In this document: positions 35,153-44,567 of the stretch, in pieces
How positions within the stretch are numbered: position 1 is the first letter of the stretch
Layout of the letters: each line of letters begins with the position of its first letter
Origin: Perlabentimonas sp034003245
GTDB lineage: Bacteria > Bacteroidota > Bacteroidia > Bacteroidales > Tenuifilaceae
DNA length: 64,000 bases
Assembly: GCA_034003245.1 (NCBI GenBank)
Contig: JAVEYY010000006.1
Coordinates: 1-64,000 of the forward strand
Direction: 5' to 3'
Notes under the pieces: model-generated
Databases searched by the model: none
The model's input: the letters and a program-made list of their open reading frames with translations, nothing else
What the model was told of the DNA's origin: nothing
Position numbers and translations under genes: made by a program

Positions 35153-38100
35153 ATGAAATTACTTCACTTAAAAAAAGCCTTTAGGCTAACGCCCATACTC
35201 TGCGCGATGCTATTTTCCGGCTACAGCTTGTGGGGTCAAACCATAAGCGTTAAGGGAAATGTAAAGGACGAGTTTGGCGAAAATCTGCCGGGTGTAAACG
35301 TTATTGTAACCGGCACCCAGGTAGGCTCGGTTACCAATAGCGAGGGTAACTACACTATTGAAACCCCTACCAATGGCAACCTTACATTCTCGTTTATTGG
35401 TTACAAGAGTTTAACCGTGCCCGTTCAAGGCCGCACCGTGATTGATGTTGTTTTACAGTCCGATATCCTTGGACTCGACGAGATTGTGGTTATTGGATAC
35501 GCTACCCAACAACGCCGCGATATTACCGGATCTGTTGCATCGGTTCGGGGAGATGAGCTAAAAACCAAACCCATTTCGAACATCTCAGAAGCACTTACAG
35601 GTAAACTTGCTGGTGTACAGATTACCACCACCGAGGGTTCGCCCGATGCCGAGGTTCGCATTAGGGTTCGTGGTGGTGGTTCCATCACCGGTGATAACAC
35701 GCCCCTGTATATTGTTGATGGGTTTCCAGTGGAATCCATCTCCGATATCTCACCTGCTGATATCGAGTCAATCGATGTGCTTAAGGATGCCTCTTCAACC
35801 GCTATTTATGGTTCACGGGGAGCCAACGGGGTTATTATTGTTACCACCAAAAGAGGAGCCGAAGGCCGCATTACAGTTCGTTACGATGCCTACACTGGCT
35901 TTAAGCAATTGGCGAAAAAGCTGGATGTTCTTTCGCTACACGACTACGCCATGTGGCAATATGAGCGCTCTCTTTTAGACAATTCGCCCGAAGAATACAC
36001 CGATTACTTTGGCAATTTCCAGGATATCGACCTTTACCTTACGGCTCCAGGTAACGATTGGCAGCAGTTAGCTTTTGGTCGTACTGGTATATCATTTAAC
36101 CACAACCTAAATATTTCGGGAGGAAGCGAGTTGTTTAAGTACTCGTTCAGCTATAGCAACCTTACCGATAAGGCAATTATGCAAATGTCGGGTTTTAGGC
36201 GCGATAACTTAAGCCTTAATCTAACCAACAAGCCTAATAAAAAAGTAACTCTCGACTTCTCCTTGCGTTACTCCGACACCCAAATTGAGGGTGGTGGAAC
36301 AAATGAGCAGAACGAGATTTCCACTGCCGACTCGAGGTTAAAGGATGCCATGCTTTACCCCTCAATTCCTGTTAGCGGATTAACCGATGCCGCAGAAACT
36401 GACCAGGAGTTCAACCTAAATAACCCACTGGTTTCGTTGGCCGACAACAACCGCTTCCAGAAGCGAACAACTTACAACCTGAATGCCAGCTTAAACTGGA
36501 ATATTATCGATAATCTTCGCTTTAGGACCGATATAGGAATGGACGATTACAAGTATAACAACGATCGTTTTTACGGGTTAACCACATACTATATCAAAAA
36601 CGTTCCATCGGGCGAGAACCAAGGAAAACCAGCATTGGTAATGGCCAAAATGGCTCGCACAACCTACCGTAACACCAATACTCTAAACTACAACTTCAAG
36701 AGTATTCTTCCCGACAATCACAGCCTGAATATCCTGGTTGGTCAGGAGTACATCCTTCGGGAACAGGAATTGCTCAACACAATAGTTCATGGGATTGATC
36801 CGGGGTTCGATTTTCAGGATGCCCGTAGCCTTTCAGCTTTTGGATCGGCATACACCATCGACAACTTCTACTCACCCAACGATATTCTGTTCTCTTTCTT
36901 TGGACGAGCCAACTACGATTTCCAGGGGCGCTACCTTTTTAGCGGAACCTTTAGGGCCGATGGATCATCAAAATTCTCGAAGGGAAACCGTTGGGGATAC
37001 TTCCCCTCAGCCGCTGTGGCTTGGCGTCTCTCCGACGAGAGTTTTATGGAGTTTAGCCGTAGCTGGTTTAACGATATTAAGCTACGCTTAAGCTACGGAA
37101 CCGCTGGAAACAACAATATTCCAACGGGTCAACTTGTACAAGGACTTGAGGTTAGAAGCACAACCTGGGTTAATGGTTTTGGTAGTTTCTGGGCCGCTTC
37201 AAAAACCATGGCCAACCCCGACCTAAAATGGGAAACAACCGTTACCCGAAACGTAGGACTTGACCTAACCGCCCTTAGAGGCCGAATAACCGCTTCGTTC
37301 GAAGGTTACATCAACAGCACAAAGGATCTACTAATCCTTGCCCCAACCCCCGGAACAGGTTACGACAACCAGTATCGTAATATGGGCGAAACCCAGAATA
37401 AGGGTATTGAGGCCATGATTACCTGGATTGCCATCGATAAGCCAAACTATGGGTTAACCCTTAGCGGCAATATTGGCTTTAACAAGAACAAGGTAGTTTC
37501 GCTGGGTAGCGTAGATGAAATTTATGCCGAATCGGGCTGGGCTTCAACCGAAATTGGGCAGGACTTCCTTGTTATGACTGGTCTTTCAGTTGGAACCATG
37601 TATGGCTACAAGAATGATGGTCGTTACGAGGTTTCCGATTTTGAGGGTTACGACGGTAACAACTGGATACTTAAACCAGGTGTTGTGGACTCTTCACCAG
37701 TTGTTGGAACTCTCCGTCCAGGATCGATGAAACTAAGAAACATGACCGAGGGCGACAATATTGTTAACATTGATGATAGGGTAAAAATTGGTGATGCAAA
37801 CCCACTTCATACAGGAGGTTTCACTATTAATGGCCACGCATACGGATTCGACATGTCCGCCGCTTTTAACTGGAGCTACGGCAACGATATATACAATGCC
37901 AACAAAGTTGAGTACACCTCAACCAGCAAGTACCACTCGCGCAACATGATTTCCATAATGGAAGATGGTGAGCGCTGGACAAACCTACTACCCGATGGCA
38001 CCATTAGCAACGACCCCGACGAGCTGGCTGCCATGAACGCCAACACCACCATGTGGTCCCCCTATATGGCACGTTTTGTATTTAGCGACTGGGCCGTTGA

Positions 38101-38350
38101 GGATGGCTCGTTCTTAAGGCTTAACACACTAACATTGGGTTATACCTTACCTAATGACTTGCTTAAAAAGGTAAGTATCCAAAACCTAAGGTTCTATGCT
38201 AGCGCATACAACGTATTCCTTTGGACCAACTATACTGGTTTCGACCCCGAGGTATCGACCCGTAGAAAAACACCATTAACTCCTGGCGTTGACTACTCGG
38301 CATATCCAAGGAGTCGCTCACTTGTGTTTGGTATGAATTTTAGTTTTTAA
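35153..38350 (+). CDS. SusC/RagA-family TonB-dependent outer-membrane transporter
   Basis: This 1065-residue protein has a signal peptide (to about residue 28, ending SLWGQ), an N-terminal CarboxypepD_reg-like domain (ISVKGNVKDEFGENLPGVNVIVTGTQVGSVTNSEGNYTIE, split here as family pattern), a TonB-box-like segment (DEIVVIGYATQ), plug domain (ISEALTGKLAGVQI, IRVRGGGSITGDNTPLYIVDGFP, SIDVLKDASSTAIYGSRGANGVIIVTTK) and a 22-strand barrel ending in FGMNFSF. With the SusD partner 18 nt downstream it imports oligogalacturonides across the outer membrane. Located behind an HTCS and a pectate lyase. Confidence 0.97.
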   Translation: MKLLHLKKAFRLTPILCAMLFSGYSLWGQTISVKGNVKDEFGENLPGVNVIVTGTQVGSVTNSEGNYTIETPTNGNLTFSFIGYKSLTVPVQGRTVIDVVLQSDILGLDEIVVIGYATQQRRDITGSVASVRGDELKTKPISNISEALTGKLAGVQITTTEGSPDAEVRIRVRGGGSITGDNTPLYIVDGFPVESISDISPADIESIDVLKDASSTAIYGSRGANGVIIVTTKRGAEGRITVRYDAYTGFKQLAKKLDVLSLHDYAMWQYERSLLDNSPEEYTDYFGNFQDIDLYLTAPGNDWQQLAFGRTGISFNHNLNISGGSELFKYSFSYSNLTDKAIMQMSGFRRDNLSLNLTNKPNKKVTLDFSLRYSDTQIEGGGTNEQNEISTADSRLKDAMLYPSIPVSGLTDAAETDQEFNLNNPLVSLADNNRFQKRTTYNLNASLNWNIIDNLRFRTDIGMDDYKYNNDRFYGLTTYYIKNVPSGENQGKPALVMAKMARTTYRNTNTLNYNFKSILPDNHSLNILVGQEYILREQELLNTIVHGIDPGFDFQDARSLSAFGSAYTIDNFYSPNDILFSFFGRANYDFQGRYLFSGTFRADGSSKFSKGNRWGYFPSAAVAWRLSDESFMEFSRSWFNDIKLRLSYGTAGNNNIPTGQLVQGLEVRSTTWVNGFGSFWAASKTMANPDLKWETTVTRNVGLDLTALRGRITASFEGYINSTKDLLILAPTPGTGYDNQYRNMGETQNKGIEAMITWIAIDKPNYGLTLSGNIGFNKNKVVSLGSVDEIYAESGWASTEIGQDFLVMTGLSVGTMYGYKNDGRYEVSDFEGYDGNNWILKPGVVDSSPVVGTLRPGSMKLRNMTEGDNIVNIDDRVKIGDANPLHTGGFTINGHAYGFDMSAAFNWSYGNDIYNANKVEYTSTSKYHSRNMISIMEDGERWTNLLPDGTISNDPDELAAMNANTTMWSPYMARFVFSDWAVEDGSFLRLNTLTLGYTLPNDLLKKVSIQNLRFYASAYNVFLWTNYTGFDPEVSTRRKTPLTPGVDYSAYPRSRSLVFGMNFSF

Positions 38351-38368
38351 TGCAATAAAATGCGAATT

Positions 38369-40159
38369 ATGAAAAAAGTACTATATATCCTTTTTGCCTT
38401 ATCGCTTGCCGGAGTGATAAGCTCATGCGAGGATCTGCTGGATGCGCCAGAAAAATCGTCGCTCGATGAGTCGGTTGTGTTCTCAAACCCAACATTGGCT
38501 GAGGGAGCCGTTGCCGGCATTATCCAATCTTTCTGCGAGACCAACTCGTATCGCGGTCGTTACCTGGTATACTATGGCGTTAACACCGATGCTGAAGTTC
38601 GAAATGGACTTAGAGATGTAAACCACGATGGATCGCGTTTGGCCAACTACAATACGGTTTCAACTAATGGTCAGATGAACACCGACAATAATGCCTGGGC
38701 CAAGTTTTACGAGGGCATTGAAAGGGCAAATATTGCCATTAGAGGATTACGCAACCATGGCAATGTAGAGTCAAATCCACACCTAGCACATATCCTAGGC
38801 GAAGTTTTAACGCTTAGAGCCGTTGTTTACTCCGACCTAATTAAGGGCTGGGGCGATGTTCCCGCACGATTCGAACCCGTAACCGGAGAAACAGCCAATC
38901 TACCCCGCGATGATCGTGATATTATTTACAAGCAACTTCTCGACGACTTGGCTGAAGCCGCTGAACTTGTTGGCTGGCCAAACGAAACGCCATACACCAC
39001 TTCAACCGAAAGGATAAATAAGGCATTCGTAAAAGGTTTACGTGCTCGTATAGCCCTTGCTGCTGGTGGTTATGCCCAGAGAAATTTGAGCGCAACCGAC
39101 AATCAAATCCGCCTAAGCAACATGCTCGACCGCACCGAGATGTACACTATCGCCAAGGATGAGTGTATCGATGTAATTACCAGTGGAAACGCCAAGTTAC
39201 AAGGCTTCGAAGAGGTTTTCAGGGCGCTCCATGGCGAGAAGCTTATTGCTGGCAATGAAATCCTTTGGGAAATTCCCTTTAGCGAGGGTCGTGGCCGGGT
39301 GATTTTTGATCTGGGCGTTAGGCACACAAACACCGATAAGTACACAGGACAAAACCGCGGAGGAACTAATGGCCCCAATCCCATTATGTTCTACGAGTAC
39401 GAGATTGACGACGCGCGTCGTGATGTTACATGCGTTCCCTACGAGTGGACCGATGGTATTCAGGTGCCCACCAATAATGGTCGTTGGATGTTTGGCAAGT
39501 ATCGCTACGAGTGGTTATTCGAGGAGAACGGAAGGCGCGTTACCTCCACCAACGACGATGGTTTGAACTGGCTTTACATGCGCTACTCCGATATACTCCT
39601 TATGGCTGCCGAAGCGGTTAACGAGCTCGATGGCCCTGGAGCAGCTGCTCCTTACCTAAGGGAGGTTCGCCAGAGAGCTTTCCCTGGCAACACTGCAAAG
39701 GTTGATGCATTTATGACACAGGCCACCGCCAGCAAGGAGGCATTCTTTAATGCTATTGTTGATGAGCGTGCACTTGAGTTCACCGGCGAAATGCTCCGCA
39801 AGGGCGATCTTATCCGCTGGAACATGCTTGAGACTAAACTCAACGAGGCCAAAACTAAACTTCAAGCGTTGGAGGCCAGAACTGGTAAGTACGCCAATCT
39901 TCCAACCAATATATATTACCGAACCGCTGCCGATGGCGAAACAGTTGAAATATACGGCCTAAACTACGGCGAAACGGATGCTGTTGGCGAAACGTTGGGA
40001 TATCCTCAGAGCAAATCGTGGGTTATCACCTCCTCGTCCGAAACCACCACATTCTGGGATGCCCTATATCAAGGTAGCCCAAATGCTCAGCAGTACTGGC
40101 CAATTTGGCAATACTTTATCGATACTAGCAATGGACAGCTCAACAACGACGCTTTTTAA
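38369..40159 (+). CDS. SusD/RagB-family glycan-binding lipoprotein
   Basis: This protein of about 596 residues has a lipobox (LAGVISSC) and the SusD pattern: N-terminal EDLLDAP, TPR-like helices, and the C-terminal WLYMRYSDILLMAAEAVNEL, ERALEFTGEMLRKGDLIRWNML. It caps the SusC barrel and delivers oligosaccharide. An ATG 9 nt upstream (38360) is an equally possible start. The nucleotide gap to susC is under 20 nt. Confidence 0.96.
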   Translation: MKKVLYILFALSLAGVISSCEDLLDAPEKSSLDESVVFSNPTLAEGAVAGIIQSFCETNSYRGRYLVYYGVNTDAEVRNGLRDVNHDGSRLANYNTVSTNGQMNTDNNAWAKFYEGIERANIAIRGLRNHGNVESNPHLAHILGEVLTLRAVVYSDLIKGWGDVPARFEPVTGETANLPRDDRDIIYKQLLDDLAEAAELVGWPNETPYTTSTERINKAFVKGLRARIALAAGGYAQRNLSATDNQIRLSNMLDRTEMYTIAKDECIDVITSGNAKLQGFEEVFRALHGEKLIAGNEILWEIPFSEGRGRVIFDLGVRHTNTDKYTGQNRGGTNGPNPIMFYEYEIDDARRDVTCVPYEWTDGIQVPTNNGRWMFGKYRYEWLFEENGRRVTSTNDDGLNWLYMRYSDILLMAAEAVNELDGPGAAAPYLREVRQRAFPGNTAKVDAFMTQATASKEAFFNAIVDERALEFTGEMLRKGDLIRWNMLETKLNEAKTKLQALEARTGKYANLPTNIYYRTAADGETVEIYGLNYGETDAVGETLGYPQSKSWVITSSSETTTFWDALYQGSPNAQQYWPIWQYFIDTSNGQLNNDAF

Positions 40160-40193
40160 TTACTAGTGGCATAAACCTTTAAATGTGAAAACA

Positions 40194-41762
40194 ATGAATA
40201 AGCTTATTAAACGATTCTTCTACATAGCAAGCATTCTGGCTGTTACATTTACTGCCGGCTGCACCGACGACCTTCCCGAGGAGATCACTCAGCTCCAGGT
40301 CGATCGTCTCTTCTCCCCCACCGACATTGAGGCAATGATAATCGAAAGAACCTCAATTAGGCTTAGCTGGAAGGCTGTAAGCAAAGTTGAGAGCTACATA
40401 GTCGAATTTTTCGAAAATGCTGATCTCAATTTTGAAGGACAAGCATTTAAAACCATTTCCAATGTTACATACGATCAACTCCCAATTCTAGTAACAGGAT
40501 TTGTTGGCGAAACCACCTATTCAATCCGTGTTAAAGCGGTTGGTGAGGAGATATCCGAATCGAAATGGACTTCCACAACAGCTACCACGGGCACCGAGCA
40601 AATCATGCAAAAAGTGGTACTGCAGGACATTGCAGCCACAACTGCTAAGCTAAAATGGGTTCCCAATGAGGTAGCCACCACAATTGTTCTAAACCCTGGC
40701 AATATCGTTCACACTGTTACTGCTGCCGAAATTGCTGCTGGTGAGGCTACTGTTACTGGATTATCTGGGTTAACCAAGTACACCGCAACACTTATGTATG
40801 GTGAGAAAGTGCGTGGTAGCCAATCGTTCGAAACCAATATCGACTTAACCGATCCAGCTGTTACTGTAGTTGAACCAGGTAGCGATCTAATAGCACTTTT
40901 CGAAGCCGCTACTGCCGGCCAACGGTTTGCCCTTAAACCCGGCGCATACGAGGTTGCCTTTAGCATAAATATAACAGTAACAATCGATATTGTTGGAGCA
41001 TACGCATACGACAAACCCGTGATCAATGGGGCAGTGCTAAGGCTTAATGCCGCTGCTGGGCTTTGGATGAAAAACCTAATACTCGATGGCGTAACCTCCG
41101 ATGGAAACCAAACCGTTGTGTACAATCAGGCAATAGCCGATCAAACCTACGGCGCTCTTCTTATCGAGGACTGCGTTATCCGAAACTACACAAAGGGTAT
41201 TGTTTACGGTAGTAATGCTGTGCTAGTTGAATCGGTAACCTATCGGGGAAACATTATCCATGATGTGATTTGCGATGGCGGCGACTTTATCGATTTTCGT
41301 AGTGGGATGCCCAAAAAGGTCGATTTTATCAACAACACGGTATACAACTGTGCTGCCAATAGGGATTTCTTCCGTTTAGATAACGCTACATCGTTCTCGG
41401 CCGATAACAACTGTGTTGTTACCATCGAGAATAACACTTTCTATAAGATTATTAACACCGAAGCTACAACTCGTCGTTTCCTCTACATAAGGCTGGCAAA
41501 TCACCAGATTTACGTGAATAAGAACATTTTTGTAGATGTGCTTGGTAACTACTCCAACCAGTCGGCAACTACTGTTGGCGGCATGAGTAGCAACAACTAC
41601 TTTAACGCTCCAAACCTTATCGATGCAACATTTACGGTTTACGATGCAGGAAGCTACACAACACTTGATCCCGGTTTTGTTAATCCCAACAATGCTGATT
41701 TTACGGTTACAAGCCAGGAGTTAACGATTTATGGTATTGGCGATCCACGTTGGATACCATAA
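40194..41762 (+). CDS. Surface glycan-binding lipoprotein (FnIII plus DUF4957/DUF5123-like)
   Basis: This 522-residue protein has a lipobox (ILAVTFTAGC). Two fibronectin type III-like segments follow (about residues 40-125 and 130-215, with IRLSWKAVSKVESYIVEF and TAKLKWVPNEVATTIVL). The C-terminal beta-helix region (about 220-522) is rich in Asn/Val rungs and ends ITVTSQELTIYGIGDPRW-like, the DUF4957 and DUF5123 arrangement seen third in many Bacteroidota pectin SusCD operons. No catalytic motif is seen, so a surface pectin-binding role is likely. The start at 40194 is an ATG after an in-frame GTG at 40185. A terminator follows. Confidence 0.82.
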   Translation: MNKLIKRFFYIASILAVTFTAGCTDDLPEEITQLQVDRLFSPTDIEAMIIERTSIRLSWKAVSKVESYIVEFFENADLNFEGQAFKTISNVTYDQLPILVTGFVGETTYSIRVKAVGEEISESKWTSTTATTGTEQIMQKVVLQDIAATTAKLKWVPNEVATTIVLNPGNIVHTVTAAEIAAGEATVTGLSGLTKYTATLMYGEKVRGSQSFETNIDLTDPAVTVVEPGSDLIALFEAATAGQRFALKPGAYEVAFSINITVTIDIVGAYAYDKPVINGAVLRLNAAAGLWMKNLILDGVTSDGNQTVVYNQAIADQTYGALLIEDCVIRNYTKGIVYGSNAVLVESVTYRGNIIHDVICDGGDFIDFRSGMPKKVDFINNTVYNCAANRDFFRLDNATSFSADNNCVVTIENNTFYKIINTEATTRRFLYIRLANHQIYVNKNIFVDVLGNYSNQSATTVGGMSSNNYFNAPNLIDATFTVYDAGSYTTLDPGFVNPNNADFTVTSQELTIYGIGDPRWIP

Positions 41763-41777
41763 GTTAGCTACTTACGA

Positions 41778-41815
41778 TTTGTTGAGGGATTCTTTTATCC
41801 CTCAACAAATCCTTT
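41778..41815 (+). terminator. Terminator of the PL1-SusCD operon
   Basis: tttgttgaggga pairs exactly with tccctcaacaaa around an 8-nt loop, followed by tccttt. Confidence 0.8.
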
Positions 41816-41929
41816 AATTCATAACCGCGATACAGTGAATATGGCTGAACCTGTTGTCGTTAAAAAACAACTGAATTTAATCAGAACAAAAAGGCTACAA
41901 ACGGGTAATTTTCCAATTACAATTTTATA

Positions 41930-43231
41930 ATGAAACATCAATTTTTACTCCTTTCGCTTCTACTCTCTTTATGCTTCACAATGGGTTTCAGCCAATCGGG
42001 ACCCATTGGCTGGGCCTCGGTTAATGCAAATGGCCAGAATGGTACTACCGGCGGTGCAGGCGGTACGGTGATCACTGTTTCCACCATGACCGACCTAATA
42101 ACCTACTGCTCTGCCACCGACCCCTATATCATCAAAATAGAGGGTCTGATCACCATAACCCCCAAGGGCCGATTTATTGAGGTTAATTCCAATAAAACCG
42201 TGATGGGTGTTGATGCCCAATCGGGCATAAAGGAGGGTGGATTTAGGGTTGGTAGCAACAAGAAGAATGTAATCTTCAAAAATTTAAATATCACCGATAC
42301 TTACCTCGAGGGCGATTGGGATGGCAAGGAACAGGACTGGGATGGGATTCAGATAAAAGGGACTTGTTCCCACATTTGGGTCGATCATTGCACGGTGCTT
42401 CGCCAGGGCGATGGGGCAATCGACATCACCAACGGAGCCAGCTACGTTACCGTATCGAACTGCATTATTGGCCAAAACAACAAGGCCAGTCTTATTGGCA
42501 GCAGCGACACCGACACCTACACCGAGAGCTACAAGGTAACCATGCACCACAACTGGTTTAACGCCACAACCCAGCGTAATCCTCGGGTCCGCTTTGGCAT
42601 GGTTCATCTCTTTAACAACTACTACTACAATATGGGCGGCTACGGCCGCGAAATGGGCTATGCTACAAGTAATGGCTATGCCATTGGGGTTGGAGTAAGC
42701 GCAAAGGTTTACTCCGAAAAGAACTACTTCGAAAAGGTGGTTTACCCTGTTCAATTCTACGATAATACATCATTACCTGGATATATTCTCGACAATGGAA
42801 GCATATCGGTTGAGGGTGGCTCAGTATCTACTCGTCCCGATGGTATCGAATGGAATCCCACCGATTTTTATGAATACTCCCTCGACGATGCCGAAACGGT
42901 GAAAGAGTACGTTATGGCCAATGCCGGAGCCAAGGATAACCCAACCAATGCAGCTCCGATTACCCCACAAAATCTTGCATTGGATATAAAATGTTACCCA
43001 AACCCATTTAGCGATTTCACTAACGTAGTCTTCACCCTTCCAAGTTCTGGTTTGGCAACCATTAGACTATTCGATATAATTGGCCAGGATGCACGGGTTA
43101 TTGCCCATGCCCACTTTCCACAGGGAAAGAACGAGGTTAAACTTACCCGTGGGATATTACGACCCGGGATATACATAGTTCAAGTCGAATTCCAAGGCAG
43201 TAGAATATCACGCCGAATTATTGCTCAGTAA
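41930..43231 (+). CDS. Pectate lyase, PL1 family, with T9SS sorting domain
   Basis: This 433-residue secreted enzyme has a signal peptide (ending about GFSQ) and a classical Pel domain: the WVDHCTVLRQGDGAIDIT calcium/active region (about 155-175) and the catalytic Arg motif TQRNPRVRFGMVHLFNNYYYN (about 210-230). The final 75 residues (CYPNPFSDFTNVVFTLP...GIYIVQVEFQGSRISRRI) are a type-A T9SS C-terminal sorting signal, so it is exported by the type IX system and anchored or released at the surface. It differs from the first PL1, which is a lipoprotein. It begins a second transcript with GH105. Confidence 0.94.
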   Translation: MKHQFLLLSLLLSLCFTMGFSQSGPIGWASVNANGQNGTTGGAGGTVITVSTMTDLITYCSATDPYIIKIEGLITITPKGRFIEVNSNKTVMGVDAQSGIKEGGFRVGSNKKNVIFKNLNITDTYLEGDWDGKEQDWDGIQIKGTCSHIWVDHCTVLRQGDGAIDITNGASYVTVSNCIIGQNNKASLIGSSDTDTYTESYKVTMHHNWFNATTQRNPRVRFGMVHLFNNYYYNMGGYGREMGYATSNGYAIGVGVSAKVYSEKNYFEKVVYPVQFYDNTSLPGYILDNGSISVEGGSVSTRPDGIEWNPTDFYEYSLDDAETVKEYVMANAGAKDNPTNAAPITPQNLALDIKCYPNPFSDFTNVVFTLPSSGLATIRLFDIIGQDARVIAHAHFPQGKNEVKLTRGILRPGIYIVQVEFQGSRISRRIIAQ

Positions 43232-43267
43232 TCACTTGCCCGTCAATGGGCCAAATATATAATATTT

Positions 43268-44521
43268 ATGACACCTTATAGCTTAAAGACCATTAGACGA
43301 CAGCTGATAATAAGCGTCCCAGTATTTGCAGTAATTCTCATATCTGTTTTAACCTGCTGCAAGCAAAAAACAACGCTGGATAGTAGCCCCTGGCATATCC
43401 AAATGGTTGAGTCGGAAATGGCCCGCAACCCCGAAGCCTGGATGTTCGACTTTGAGAAGAGGCCCAAATGGAACTACACCCATGGCTTGATGCTTATGGC
43501 CATTGAGCGGGTTTGGCAGCAAACAGGGAAGCAGGAGTACTTCGACTACATCAAAGGCTACTATGATGAGATGATCGACGAGCAGGGCAATATTCTGCAT
43601 AACTTTAAGATATCGAACTACAATATCGATCATATAAAGCCAGGCATTAATCTGTTCGACCTTTACGAGCAAACCGGCGATAAGCGGTACCTTACTGCGC
43701 TTCAAACCCTGCGTGAGCAGCTTAAAACACATCCCCGCATTCCCGAGGGCGGATTCTGGCATAAGAAGATTTACCCCAATCAGCTTTGGCTCGACGGCGT
43801 GTACATGAACACCCCATTCTACGCCCGCTACGGCAAGGTTTTCAACGAGCCCGCGAATTTCGACGATGTGGTACACCAAATTGTGCTGGTTGAGCAGAAA
43901 ACCCGCGACGAGGCAACCGGACTCCTTTACCATGCATACGACGACAGTCGCCAGCAGGCCTGGAGCAATCCCCAAACAGGTCATTCGCCCCATTTCTGGG
44001 GTCGTGCCATGGGTTGGTACGCAATGGCATTAGTTGATGTGCTCGACTTCCTGCCCACCGATCATGCTGGTCGCACCGATGTGCTTCAGATTCTAAACCG
44101 GTTGGTCGAAGCTATAACAAAGGTTCAGGATCCTGAAACAGGTCTCTGGTATCAGGTGCTCGATCAGATGGGTCGCGAGGGGAACTACCTTGAGGCATCA
44201 GCCTCGTGCATGTTTGCATATACCATGATTAAGGCCGTTAACAATCAGTATATCGATATTCTATACAAGGAGAAAGCACAGAAAGCCTTTCAGGGCATTC
44301 TCGACAACCTAATCTCCTACGACGACGAAGGGCTCATTAACCTGAATCAAGTTTGCGGAGTGGCTGGCCTTGGTGGCAATCCCTACCGTGATGGATCGTA
44401 CGAGTACTACGTTAACGAGATTATCCGCAGCAACGACCCCAAGGGCGTTGGCCCCTTTATCCTGCTAAGCCTCGAGATGGAAAAGGCAAATCTCACATTC
44501 ACAAAGACGATAACCAAGTAA
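43268..44521 (+). CDS. Unsaturated rhamnogalacturonyl/galacturonyl hydrolase, GH105
   Basis: This 417-residue protein has an N-terminal membrane or lipoprotein-like signal (ISVLTCCKQ) and the (alpha/alpha)6 barrel of the GH88/GH105 group: WNYTHGLMLMAIERVWQQTG, IDHIKPGINLFDLYEQTGDKRYLTA, LWLDGVYMNTPFYARYG (the conserved WxDxxYM with the catalytic-type Asp) and HFWGRAMGWYAMALVDVLDFLP. It removes the 4,5-unsaturated uronic acid left by the pectate lyases, giving the substrate of KduI. It follows the PL1 gene by 36 nt. Confidence 0.94.
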   Translation: MTPYSLKTIRRQLIISVPVFAVILISVLTCCKQKTTLDSSPWHIQMVESEMARNPEAWMFDFEKRPKWNYTHGLMLMAIERVWQQTGKQEYFDYIKGYYDEMIDEQGNILHNFKISNYNIDHIKPGINLFDLYEQTGDKRYLTALQTLREQLKTHPRIPEGGFWHKKIYPNQLWLDGVYMNTPFYARYGKVFNEPANFDDVVHQIVLVEQKTRDEATGLLYHAYDDSRQQAWSNPQTGHSPHFWGRAMGWYAMALVDVLDFLPTDHAGRTDVLQILNRLVEAITKVQDPETGLWYQVLDQMGREGNYLEASASCMFAYTMIKAVNNQYIDILYKEKAQKAFQGILDNLISYDDEGLINLNQVCGVAGLGGNPYRDGSYEYYVNEIIRSNDPKGVGPFILLSLEMEKANLTFTKTITK

Positions 44522-44567
44522 TCAAAACCCAATTTCAAATTCTATCAAACCCTTAAAAACAACTACT

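Noticed and set aside
43349..43993. 214-residue open frame antisense to the GH105 gene
   Set aside because: Shadow of the GH105 gene, with no start context or homology.
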